NCBI GenBank assembly: GCA_963965975.1
Contig: OZ014418.1
Location: 4,042,775-4,106,774, forward strand
DNA: 64,000 bases
Direction: 5' to 3'
Origin: Xestospongia bergquistia
Lineage: Eukaryota > Porifera > Demospongiae > Haplosclerida > Petrosiidae
In this document: piece by piece, positions 1 through 11,540 of the stretch
Numbering within the stretch: position 1 is the stretch's first letter
How the letters are laid out: the number at the start of each line of letters is the position of its first letter
Program-made: the position numbers and the translations under genes
The notes under the pieces: model-generated
The model's input: only the letters and a program-made list of their open reading frames with translations
What the model was told of the DNA's origin: nothing
Databases searched by the model: none

Positions 1-699
1 CTAAGTGCCTTATATGCAAGTACATGTATTTTAGGGCACTCGCACATTAAATAATAAAGTGTGTAAACTGTACAGTCTAGTTGAGGTTACAGTTATGGTA
101 GATTATATAAATGAATTTATATGAAGGGGTATGAATTAGAAAACAATTACTTGTGAATGCTATCATGGATACTAAAGCAATGTAGGGGTTAGAAATGCTT
201 GCGTAATCATCTATATAAATTCAATGACAACATATACTATAATACATCTGTTTATGGCTGAGTAGTTGGTGGTAAGATAATCTAGAGACAAGTTTTGTCT
301 TTCCAAACTGTCTCTTTGGATAATTAAAATCACATGGCTGATGTTTCTCTGTAAGACTCTCCATATTTTTTAACAGCTACTGGCAATGGCAGACATGCAT
401 GCATGACTGTCTTTTATTGTGTGTGTAGGATGTGATAATTGCATGCATAAGATAAACATATGTTATTATTATTCATAATTATAATTATTATTCAAGTAAT
501 TATTATTCATGACAACTATTATTAATAATGAATATTCATTTTTTGGCCAAAGGCCAGACTGACCCCTATGCCTATGTGTGTTTATTATACCAGGAGGTCA
601 TAATTACAGAAAAAGAGGAAGAGAGATGACCATGAAGAGTCCAAATAAATAATTGAAATGTCTAATTTATTCCATGTTGTCTAGTCTCTCCTTTGCTCT
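1..699. other. AT-rich sequence without recognisable gene
   Basis: I see no coding exon here. The stretch is AT-rich with runs of ATTATT near 460-540. It probably is intergenic or intronic DNA upstream of the retroelement remnant that follows. Confidence 0.5.
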
Positions 700-1012
700 A
701 ACTACAAAGCAGCATGTGTAAGGCAAACTGATAGAAACCTGTCAATGCCTCAAAGAACACCTGAAAGCTGTTGACTCAAGAGACACAAACACTAATGCAG
801 TAGCAGAACATGTCTACAAGACAGGTCACACCATAGATTGGGAGAATACAGTAATCTTTGAACATCACCCCAATCTCTGGAAATGATGCTTGCTAGAATT
901 TTGGCATATCAACCAAAAAACAACTTACTCAACTGCAAGAAATGACCTCTCCCTGGAGCATCTGTATCTCTACAAACATGTCCTAATATGCATGGGTGTA
1001 GACATGATCTGA
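700..1012 (+). mobile_element. Penelope-like retroelement remnant, GIY-YIG endonuclease part
   Basis: From 740 the plus-strand frame reads a stretch with LKEHLKAVD, NAVAEHVYKTGH, IDWENTVI and, after one TGA, CLLEFWHI. This order (R/KEH, NA.AEH, GH.I.W, LLE.WHI) is what I know from the GIY-YIG nuclease domain at the C-terminus of Penelope-like retroelements, where the nuclease nicks DNA to prime reverse transcription. The TGA interrupts the frame after NLWK, and the N-terminal GIY-YIG segment around 700-740 is out of frame, so the copy is dead. No reverse transcriptase is visible upstream. About 100 bp downstream lies a hammerhead-like core (1,110-1,141). A GIY-YIG domain from another element class is possible. 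Confidence 0.65.
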
Positions 1013-1199
1013 TACCATATAACAGCAAAGAAATGTGATTGAACTAGAGACACTTAGATCAACAGACTAAAAAGCTTACTGCTCTCAATTTGTGAGAAAC
1101 ATCTAGCCACTGATGAAGATAGGCGCACTAGCTGTCCAAACATCTGGCAAAAACATTTATCGACTTTTCTTGGTGAAAAATAAATTATGTCTCAAGTAT

Positions 1200-3510
1200 T
1201 CAATTATTTGTGTTAGTGCTTCACACTCTTCTCCACTTTTTCTGTATTATGGACCCCAGTTATACTTGTAAGTTTATAACAATACTTTCCTAGTATAGTC
1301 ACATTGTGAAAATACTATATTCATTAATTAACACTCACAATCTAGTGTTGTGTCATCAACAGCTTCTATCCAATTGTCATTAGTACCTATTCAAAAAGAA
1401 AACAATCAGTTATGATAGTTATAATAATTGCAACATTAATAATAGACATATTAATACACATATACATGTTGTGTATAGGACAATCTACAAGTACATAAAA
1501 TTAATGCTAAAATAATAGAATGTGAAGGAACTGACTTAAATTTAATAATTATCAAGTAAAATTGAAATGTGTACAAATGATGACAAAACATCACAGGCAC
1601 AACCATAGTGATAGTAATCCCTATAGCAGACAGATATATTAAGTATTAACAAAATAGATCAAAACCTTAGAGTGAGACTCAATGAGTACTCCTATCACTG
1701 GAGTAATGGTTATTATGTAGAATACAAAATGTTCCTAGTCTAGCTGATTTAGTTTGTGATGTTTGGTTATTAAACTTCTGTTAACTTGTTTGTGAAATGA
1801 TTAAGATAATTCTGATAAATAAAATAATGGATCTATTAAGAAATTGTGTTCACATAGTGAGTAGGTGTGGTTAGCTTCATCTCTAAACTGCTACTCTTAA
1901 CAGCAAAAGGTAGTCTGGTATCTTTGTCAATATCAACAGGCAATGATGCATATTTATATCTATGTGTTTAATGAAATATCTCCATTCATATTAGGGAAAT
2001 AAATATTATTATTATCACATGACATATAAAAGCTAGATCCGGCAGGTAACAGGACATAAACAGGTAAACATCATAATTTTAACATTTAAGTTTACCTGTC
2101 CCAAGAAAATCAGTCAAAGACACCATACTATACCTTTTGCTTGGGGTATGGTAGTTTGGGGATAAGATTAAAGCATAGTTACTTTTCCATATTGAACAAT
2201 AAGCAACCTAAAGTCAACCTTAATTGTATACAGGCATAGAATTATGCATAGACATAATAATTAATCATATTTAAGTAATAGTTACAAGAAGAAAACTAAG
2301 GTGATTTATAAGATTTTACATCTAAGGAAGTAACTACCTACATATCATTATATGACAATACAGGTAAGTGAGAGTCAACAACTAAATTACCATAAAGTCT
2401 GATCAGTCTACATTTCAACTGCATGACTTAGAGTCATAAACAGCTATTAAATCTTAATAATTGTATCAAACAATACCATTTAGACAAATAGACACTACCA
2501 AAACACTTTAAAAAGACAGTTGAGTTCAGTCAATACATAGATATTTAACATGGAAAGTTACATATTATGGACAGAGATTCTAAACATTTAATTGACTTAG
2601 CCCTTATTATTATTCCGTGACTCCACATTAAGGTAATTAACCTGGAGCTTATGAATAACAATACACCACATTGTTATTAAAGTAACTACATCCATCATAA
2701 AATTCAATTAGAATAAGAATTTTTACCACTTTGGTTCATGACCCAGTAATATAAACCTTATTTATTTTATAAGAACCCCTTCTCAAATTTCTAAGTCTGC
2801 TCCCTATACAAGTATTCAGTAACACTATTATTTGGTATCATACACAGCTCTCAGAATCTGCTTATCTGTGATTAATTGTTTCTTTGTTAAACACACATCT
2901 ACTGAGATTTTTGCCAAGATCATAATAAAAAATGATAAGATTGAAAAAGTGAACAAAAGCTATAATTTAGATGAAGAAACACTTTTAAAATGAACATTTT
3001 CACAATATACAAAATTATAATGTAACAATGTGTATTCATGTCCATAGAGGTACATGCATACCAAAGCAACTAATCATATTCATTAGTTACTACAGTATGT
3101 GTCAAAGGTCAATATAAGCAGTCTAATTTATTCATATCCTTTTGAATACATCATTAGAAAAATGATAAACAGCTCTATATACATATATATATATATATAC
3201 ATATAACATAACCTATGATTTATGGGACCATCTGACTTGTTAGGTAGACAATATTAATTAAATGATGAATGCTAAAAACTCACTGTCAGAAGAGTGAACT
3301 TCTCTTTTAAAATTATCAACTGCTCCTAAGAATAAAGATATAAACATTATCAACTATACACTAATCTATCTATCTATCTGTCTGTTGTCAATTAAAGATT
3401 ACTCAAAATTCTCTTTGTCCAGCTACACTTATTATCCATTTTATGTATTAATTTATCTACCATTCATAATTAGCACATTTATCATCAATAGTTATATCAT
3501 ATGAACTCAC
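1200..3510. other. Gene-poor AT-rich stretch with microsatellites
   Basis: No exon could be supported. There is a TA dinucleotide run near 3,180-3,200 and a short TCTA run near 3,364-3,382. This may be downstream sequence of the minus-strand ROCO-like gene that starts at 5.27 kb. Confidence 0.5.
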
Positions 3511-3511
3511 C

Positions 3512-5274
3512 AGTAAACCAAGGACATTTACGATGACAAGAAATCATACTGTCATGTCCTTGACATGTCAAATAGATGTCATCATCATGGTGAACATAAT
3601 CAATGTCTTTACATCTTTCACAGTGAAACCCTTGTTTAAGTTCTTTAAGATAGCTGAGTTGGTAATGATATCACTCAATAGCAGTTTCAATCCCTTCAGA
3701 AATAGCTTTTAAAATGTCAGGACAGTGCTTAACTAATCCTGTATAGTAGACTTCAATGTAGTACGTACAATCTACCAGTAGCAACCATCCACCGGAAGAG
3801 CATTTGAAACAAATTGTGTTCCATTGTTGCTGGAATACGTTGTCTGGTTTCTTTAAAGAAAATATTGGTTTCACTTGACGTGTTGTTAAAAAAATTATTA
3901 AAGCTGGAAATAAGCCATAAGGAATGGGCTCTTTATCCCAGCACAAAATAATAGGGTCAAGATTCTTGGTAAAGTGTTGACGTTGGTTGTCAGACAACTG
4001 TTTCCAAGGTAGGACACATGGCATGAAGTATTGAACAACACTATGTGCTGATGACTTAGAAGGAGGAATTTCAGCAATGATAAGAAGATACTTTAAAAGA
4101 TTGATAAAATTGTGTGGTGAGAATATTTCGGTTTGTTCATCAAGAAGACTCTTGACAAGATCATCTGTAAATAAACCTTCTTTTTTAAATTTGTCAAAAG
4201 CATTTGGTAAGAGACACATATGCAAAGTTGGTAAATCTCCTAGTGTAGTTAAAAATGAAAGTGATATTAACTTGGACACTTTGTTCAGCAGTGGTTCAGG
4301 ATGAGTGAACACTATGTTTGGCAGAACTGATGGGAAGTAGAATAGCATACCTAGGGCATCAAAATGTATTAAAGCACCCTCAACCTCTTCTCATGTGAAG
4401 ATCATTACCAACTTCTAGACATTTATTGCGATTAATAATATTATATGGTGTAGCTTGACCAAGCTTGGATTTGTTGAGCTGAAACAAAAACCATTTGACA
4501 GGTAAATCAAATTTCACCATTGTACCAGGAGAAGATGTGATCAGCTGACTTAATTCGATTGATTTACTTTGACGACTAGGACCTTCAGAAATGAGAGTAT
4601 TAACAGGATGAATAAGCTCTCCCTGTGGTGTAGTAATACATATATCTTGGTATTTGGCTAATGATGAATTCAGTGTCCTGTTTTTTTCATCAAGAAATTC
4701 AGGACATTCATGAGCTCTGTCTTGGAATGTACCAAACACAAGAAGGTGTGGTCAATATGAACAATGGCTTGTACATGTAGTAGGAACTACTGAAGACAGA
4801 GAGCGGGCAAAACCAGTGATCATATCAATGTTTGTAACTTGTCTTGTCTCTTGAACCTTGAAATGTCTGCCAGCAAGTACAAACTCTGTGTTAGGACAGC
4901 TACCTAACTCATCAATAAGTCTAAATAAATAAAATGATTTGTAAATAGTGTTACAATAATGGGTTCAAATTCTGCTTTCTAATCGACACAGACAATGCAC
5001 AATTAACAAACTGTTTTGTTGTTAAGGAGCCAAAAATTACACAATATATTACATCATACCTTAATGTCAAAATGTTTAATGAATTACAACGCAAGAATGC
5101 AGGAGCAATATCTTGAAAAGCAGCCTGACCTCCTGAGTCAATACAATAAATCCAACAGACACGATAGAACTCATCCGAACTAGACTCAGAAGAAAGATGA
5201 GACACAATCTCGTATCGTATTGATTGAGATGGTGGGACTGCTGTTGGCTCAGATGCAAAGAGGAACTCTGCCAT
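3512..5274 (-). pseudogene. ROCO-like GTPase with COR-type region, broken
   Basis: Reading leftward, a first exon (about 5,274-5,060) starts MAEFLFASEP and contains the switch-II-type motif IDSGGQAAFQDIAPAFLR, then a GTATG donor. The next exon starts near 4,920 after a TTTATTTAG acceptor and reads LIDELGSCPNTEFVLAGRHFKV, then LVFGTFQDRAHECPEFLDEKN, the G4-like part of this family. It continues into WFLFQLNKS, FYFPSVLPNIVF, PLLNKVSKLI, YFMPCVLP and IPYGLFPALI, which resembles the COR region of ROCO proteins (LRRK-type GTPases). The tail holds CxxC pairs (HCERC; CHRKC). Lesions are a TGA near 4,742, a one-base frameshift near 4,370 and a TGA at 3,671-3,673. A P-loop exon is not seen, so the 5' end may be missing. 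The family call rests on motifs recalled, not on a search. Confidence 0.6.
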
Positions 5275-8200
5275 CTTTAATTATCTTCTCTTCTGCATTA
5301 TCTTCAATGGAGTTATGTTTTAATGTGTAACTTAAATGTAGAAATAAAAGGTGTGGTTTACATGGAGACTGGGACAGTGACTAGTTTCTGATGAAGGTGA
5401 TGATAACAGTTCTAGGTCAATCATCTCATCTTCATTATCTGTGTCATCTAGTTTGAGGGTAAATGTCTTGGAGTAGGACTTTGGTATAAGTGGAAGTAAT
5501 TCGAGGGACTCACTATCATCATGTATAATAGTTGACTAAAAGGAAATGAATGGATAGATGGAGGAATGAAAGGACTAATGAATTAATGAGTGAACAGACA
5601 GACAGCTCACTTCTTTCTCATTATGCATTTTTGTGTGATGTTCCAAGTGCTAAAAGTATCTGCCCACACCTTTAATTGAATTGAATACTAATTCTTGTAG
5701 AAATGATAAGAATATTTCCTTTACTTCACTTTCTCTTCGTTTTCATTCCTTCTTCTTAAATTTCAATCAACCAATAAAGCAGACATCACTAAGAGATGAA
5801 GTTTGTTTCTGGTCTCTGAGCATTTCAAGAAGTGTGACACTAATGTTTCTGTGGTTTGGTCTACAAACTTGGGATGCTTGCATATTGCTATTAGCAATGG
5901 AGTAACATTCATAATAATATCAGTGTAGTCACAAATATTCAGTCCTTGTTCCAAGTTGTATTGGGTGGGCAGGACATCATCATGTTGGATTATAGTGCGC
6001 ATTGAATGCAAATAATCTACAGCATGTAATTTATCACCAAGAGCCAATAATATAATGGGTGTGGCAACTGTCTGATCTTTGTTTGAAAACAATTTGTTGA
6101 TATATATATATGTCAGGTGTGAGGGGCTGAACTCCACCTACATGCTCTTTTCGGCCAAGGAGGATTGTTAGATTAGCGTACATAAGTACCATTGGAAAAC
6201 AATAAGTCCCTTGAGTTAAGATTGATGGGTGGGGCATAGGAAACATGGCATAAAAATTAGAGAAAGACTTTCTTGTTCACTGTAAGCAAAACATCACCAC
6301 AACAACTTTGATCACTCTTGAAATAACTTCCGTAACTAAACAAACAAGTTTAACTTGTTCGACTGGATTAGCCTCTTCATACACAAAGTGGTTCTTGTAC
6401 AGGAATACTCATTGAGGCCCCACTATGCAAGAAACAGTTAGGAGGGGAACAGTTGTCAAAGGTAATAGGATAAGATGTCAAGGGTAATAGGATCAGATTA
6501 TGAGTTATCTAAAGAAGAATAGGGAAAAACTAAAACTTAAAAATTAAATGTGAGAATAAAGTTCTAAAAATATATGCTAAAATTTGTATGAAATAATATT
6601 TTTATTTCAGAAACTAAATTTAGATTCATTAATTCTTACTATTCATTATATATAATGTACTACATCTATCACTAAAATTAATGATTTTGAATGCTTTCAT
6701 TAGTAATTTACTAAGCCACACCCATATAATAAGTTTCGAAATAAAATTTAAACATACTCAATTATTAAACTTTTTATAAATTACTATGTATAACGATAGG
6801 TAACTAATTTTGAATTATCATTTATTTTATAGTCAATTGATAGCTTTTATTGTTAGTCAATAATTTCTCTCTCACCTCTATAAATGCTGAGAAAGTGTAT
6901 GCTGTAACTTGAGACTTGGAGTAAAGTGATGAGTGTTTAAACTGGACTAGTTTCCCTGTTATCAGCTCTTCAAAATAGTCGCATTTACAGTTTTATAGTC
7001 TAAAGGTGAAGAAAGATAGAGAAGGAAATAGAGTAGGTATTGAACCAGCAGAATATTGTTCTAGAAAACTTGTTAGGACCTCAATATCAACAGAATGGAT
7101 CTACAGATGAAGAGGAAAAATGGTTAAATAAATGAATGGCCTGTTGATGTATTGAAGAGGTGAATGGATGCATGGATACAAGTGAGGTGGAGGAGTTCCT
7201 GGTTTACCTTATGAGGAATGTCCAATACTTTTTCTACAACAAGATATTGAAGACCAGATGGTGCAGCAAGAACAGTCTGATATTGTGGCTCCACCCACAT
7301 ATCAGACTAACCTATGCTAACATACAACATAATTTTTTGATTCAAATTTTGAATGGACAAACAGCAAAAATAAATTAGTGTGTTAATGGTTGCTAGGTAA
7401 CAAATACCTTTAATATTATTATTATTGAGTCATTTCAGAGCAATTGTGCAATATAAAATTAATAATAATGTGACATCTCTTGCGATGGTAAGAGTAGACT
7501 GATTGAGGTCCTGAAAGTTTTTGATGTCTCTAACAATAGGATAAGAAGCTTCAAATGAGAATGTCACCACCAGTGAACAGGTAAAAGTCAATAAGAGGCC
7601 AGGGCTATAAAAGAATTCATTGATTAAATAAATGAATAAATGGGTGGATGAATGGATTAATAGACTGATTAATGGATACATGAAATAGAAAATGGATGGA
7701 TAGATTCATGGAAGGGACATTAAACACTCACAGGTGGAATATTGCATTCAATAGTAATATCTGATTGGATGGGTACACCATAACCACTTCAATTTGAGTA
7801 TCTAGACAAAGGACTGTCAAATTGATATATTTTTATGTGAGAGACTTACCAGTACTCTCATAGTAGACTTTATAAAGAAACCATCTCGAATACAACATCC
7901 TATTACCTTATCAATGGATGGGTGGATAGATGAATGAAGCAATACTATAGAGGTATCTACCATAATAGTGAAGCTTTAAGAGCACTTCCATCATACATGA
8001 TTTGTGTCTGAGGAACAAAAGGATCCTCGTATGAAAGATGCAAATAATCCACACCTCCTATTTGTTGTTTCCAAGCTGATTGTTTAAATGACCAGAGTAG
8101 GATACCTATAGACATGAATACACATTATATATATGTATTTTCTTATTGTTCATTTTAGGAGCCATAAGAGAATGATTGGAGAAAAGCTTATTTGTAAAAG

Positions 8201-9148
8201 GAGTAAAGGAAAATGGCTTTTGAAATTTCACAAAAAAGGGTCTATGATAATCTATTTCTGGAATCTTTTGTCCTTAAGATATATATTGAGGTTAGAACAA
8301 TAACACATCTACATGTGAATTTAGTAGCATGCACATTAATTAGATACTTACGCAGTAGCTGTATAATCTATAGTTTGTATTAAATGCAATACAAAACATT
8401 ATATATATATGTATGTATAATTTGAAAGTATTATAAAGGTGTATCTCTTAGTGTATTATTACATATCCATCATGATCATGTTGTGAATGTTACCCAATTA
8501 CAAATGTTATGCATCTAATTTTAAAAAGTACCGTACCTTTTAAAACAATATCCTACAACAAAGAAGTGAATCATCAATCAATCCTAATTTGTTAAACGAA
8601 GTTGATGAAATGACTGTTCTGAAGATTTAGCAGACAATACTCATTAAGCATTTTAATGTTCAGATGAAGGTGATGAGCACAGCTGTCAGCATACTGATTT
8701 TAGTATGAAAGATTACTTTGCTAGATGGATCCTAAAACAGGTCAAACAAGGTATTTGAATTGTACTGTAATGACTGGAATTGTTGAAGATGCCTCTGACA
8801 TGGCTAAACTAACTGCTAATAGCCTTCACAAAGACTTTGATTACTTAATGTTCCAATTTGAAATCAATTTATCATAAGGGTCTTTCTACTTTCTACCAGC
8901 TGATACAATACTATAAAGCCAGTTTTGCTCTTGTTGTAAGTGTTCAAGATATAGCATAGTTTCATGATGCATCTAAAATACCTTTACATATTTCATTTCT
9001 TATAAATTAGGAGGGCATTTATAACGTTGTCAAAACTGGTCTAACAAGTCATGCAGGTTTAGATTTCCATGAGGTTTGTCCTCTCTCATATAATATTCAA
9101 CACTATTCTGATATTAAAACTATATGGAGAGAGAGAGAGAGAGAGATT

Positions 9149-9214
<66 letters not shown>

Positions 9215-11200
9215 CACTTATATAATTCTTTGATTTATATAATTTTTGATTTGGGAAATATAGGAGAGAGGTTCCTGATCTCAGTAGAAAGATTCCAAGT
9301 CAACTTGTCAACTTGAGTAGTTACTTAAGGTTGTTGGAGGAAAAGATGAGATGATTTCAACTAAGACAAGAAAAATACAATAAAAGTCCATCCATCTAAT
9401 GATCCACCTATCCCTCAATTCAATCCATCTTCCTCATCATTACATAATTTCATGCAGGAGCACTCTCATTTATTAACATTGAATTATTCTGTAAAGTACT
9501 GCAATATTTTGCAGCAGCTGGTGCCAAAGATGTCACGTCTTTTCCAGTTATATGATGGAATACGCCAACTTTTCTGAGTCAGAAGATGTTGCAGAAAATC
9601 AACTTGAGTTTTTTGCCATTCCACTATCTCTGTTCTTAAAATGTTTTACTCTAGCTTCTGAAATGTTATACATCCATAATTCAAACTGGAAGACAAAGTG
9701 AAATAGTTTATTGTGTATAGCAGTAATAATCCCTGGCCCCTCCCAATAATACCAAAGTGGAATAGCTTCCCACTGACAACTAGCTACTATGTATAAATAT
9801 TCTTGGTTAACTCTCTTACCTTGCCATGGCCAATCAATCCTAATAAAAATTGATGTTGAGGAACAAATGAACTATGTTTCTTAGCAACAGCTAATAACAG
9901 AACCATACCCTCTTCATGCATTACACTCTCTTCAGGTTCTTTCCATGATGTTAGTGGTACATGGAGAAATGTCTGTGACTATATATGGAATAAATTTTTA
10001 GTAGGATCATCTGGGTCTTGGCTCTCAAGCCATTGGGTGTGGCCACACCCAATTAATAAGTACAAATGAGAAGTGTTGTCAGTAGTTAAAGGTGAGAGTT
10101 TATCAGCAGGTAAGAAAGAATAGATGTTTGTTTGAGTTTGTTTCTTTAAAATACTATAATTTCGTTTATGTTAAAATAGACGTAAAAGAAAAGAGAGTAT
10201 GATAGAGAGGGAGCATCAGTTGTGTAGTTAGTGGGTAGGGGAACCAGTTGTGATAAAAAGTAGTAGGGGACCCAGAGTCATTCATAGCTGATAGACAAGC
10301 TGGTATGGTGACCAGTATTGATTCTTCAATGGTTAGGAAATCAGAGAGAATTGGAGGAGGGAGAAGACTGGGTAAAGAAAAAAGGACAGACCCCATGGGT
10401 TAAAAAAGACTGGCAGATATGAGTACCATACCTATGAATGGATGGATTAATAGAATGAATGTACAGATTAATAAAGTGATACATATTGTTATGAATGTTA
10501 ATCATTGCCAGGTGCATCAAATCCTCCTTCAACTCGGCATATTAACTCAAAAACCCTGTAATACAAGTATTAATAACTGGTCTGTCCAGTTTGGGTCATG
10601 CTTGAGATAAAAGATAGCCTCTTCACCTCCATCTAATGCATCATGTGTTACATAAGTATCAATACAACTATTAATGGCAAAGGCATCTAAAGCATTTTAA
10701 GTAATTTGAAGAGCTGTTTTACCTGTTGTATGTACATTGTATAATGAACAATAGAGAAAGACAAAGAGGAAGTAAATAATAAATGGATGGATTGATTAAT
10801 GGGTAGAAAATTGCTAAAAACATGCACAAATATAATAATTACTTTTCATATTTCTTAGTCTCCAATGTTGTGGTGTGATATGTTTTTACCAGGTTGATTG
10901 ACATTCTAATTGTTGTGGACCAAATCACTCCCCAGTTTGAATAATTTCACTTTGATTTCCCATAATTCCCACTACCCACTTATCAGAACAAGACTGAGGG
11001 AGCAACAAGGGACTACACACATGACTATCAAGTAGATCATTTAACAAAAATAGTAAAAAGAGAACAGAACAATCATTAACAAAGCATCGTTAATAAATAT
11101 TCATTAGTAAAACCATTTATCTGTTTGTGAATCCATATGTTCACCTGTCTTTCCATTACTCATCTGTCCATTGATTTTATTGATATGTCCATCACTCTAT
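5273..11200 (-). pseudogene. Unidentified multi-exon gene, duplicated block copy 1
   Basis: I do not recognise this gene. On the minus strand several exon-like pieces appear. One at about 5,535-5,362 is acidic (LKLDDTDNEDEMIDLELL) and runs to a GTAAAC donor. One at 5,763-6,000 includes NICDYTDIIMNVTPLLIAI. One at 6,870-7,095 includes EQYSAGSIPTLFPSLSFF. One at 7,975-8,105 includes QQIGGVDYLHLSYEDPF. One at 9,820-10,055 includes LIGCGHTQWLESQDP and ends HQFLLGLIGHGK before GTAAGAG. One at 10,550-10,715 includes DALDGGEEAIFYLKHDP. The helical, repeat-free look suggests a large HEAT/ARM-like scaffold, but that is a guess. Stops occur, for example TAA at 6,993-6,995, where the copy at 22.95 kb has CAA, and TAG between LFHI and SQTFLHV. 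This copy is probably inactive. Confidence 0.5.
9124..9207. repeat. GA/GATA microsatellite, copy 1
   Basis: Runs of GAGA are interrupted by GATAGATA in an intron of the duplicated gene. The equivalent tract at 25,091-25,177 has more GATA units and fewer GA units, so this tract has changed length since the duplication. Confidence 0.9.
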
Positions 11201-11394
11201 CATTCATTTGTAATAAACAATAGCCACAATTATGTTATAATTGAAATGAGTGTTTTCATTGTTCACTACATATTGCATACTTTAGTGTAAAAATTAGAGG
11301 GGGGAGCACAATGAGTATGTTGTAACTTTTTGGGGGGGCACATGCCCCTGGTGATGAATAGTGGATGGCTAAATGACAGGGTAGTTGGATAAAT

Positions 11395-11525
11395 GCATAA
11401 TAAATAGCACAAATATGGATAGGAAGAATAGATGAATGATGGAACAATGGATGGATGGATTGTTAAATGAATGATTGGATGGATGGATGATTGAAATGAT
11501 AGATGGATTGATGAACCCATAAATA
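11395..11525. repeat. ATGGATGA-type minisatellite
   Basis: Degenerate tandem copies of ATGGATGGATGA lie between the duplicated gene block and the satellite. Similar tracts occur near 7,620-7,660, 10,780 and 20,900-20,995. They create Ser/His/Ile-rich spurious open frames on the opposite strand. Confidence 0.75.
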
Positions 11526-11540
11526 TCTAAATAGATGGAT

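Noticed and set aside
4077..4304. Plus-strand open frame inside the ROCO-like gene
   Set aside because: It is a shadow of the minus-strand COR-region frame.
10341..10610. Overlapping frames beginning MSTIPMNGWINRM and its opposite strand, repeated at 19,387-19,578
   Set aside because: Conservation between copies is explained by the segmental duplication. The frames run across a minisatellite and intron-like sequence, on the strand opposite to the exons.
10550..10720. Ankyrin repeat reading of TGKTALQIT
   Set aside because: Only one short match with a following stop. The rest of the exon does not follow the ankyrin pattern.
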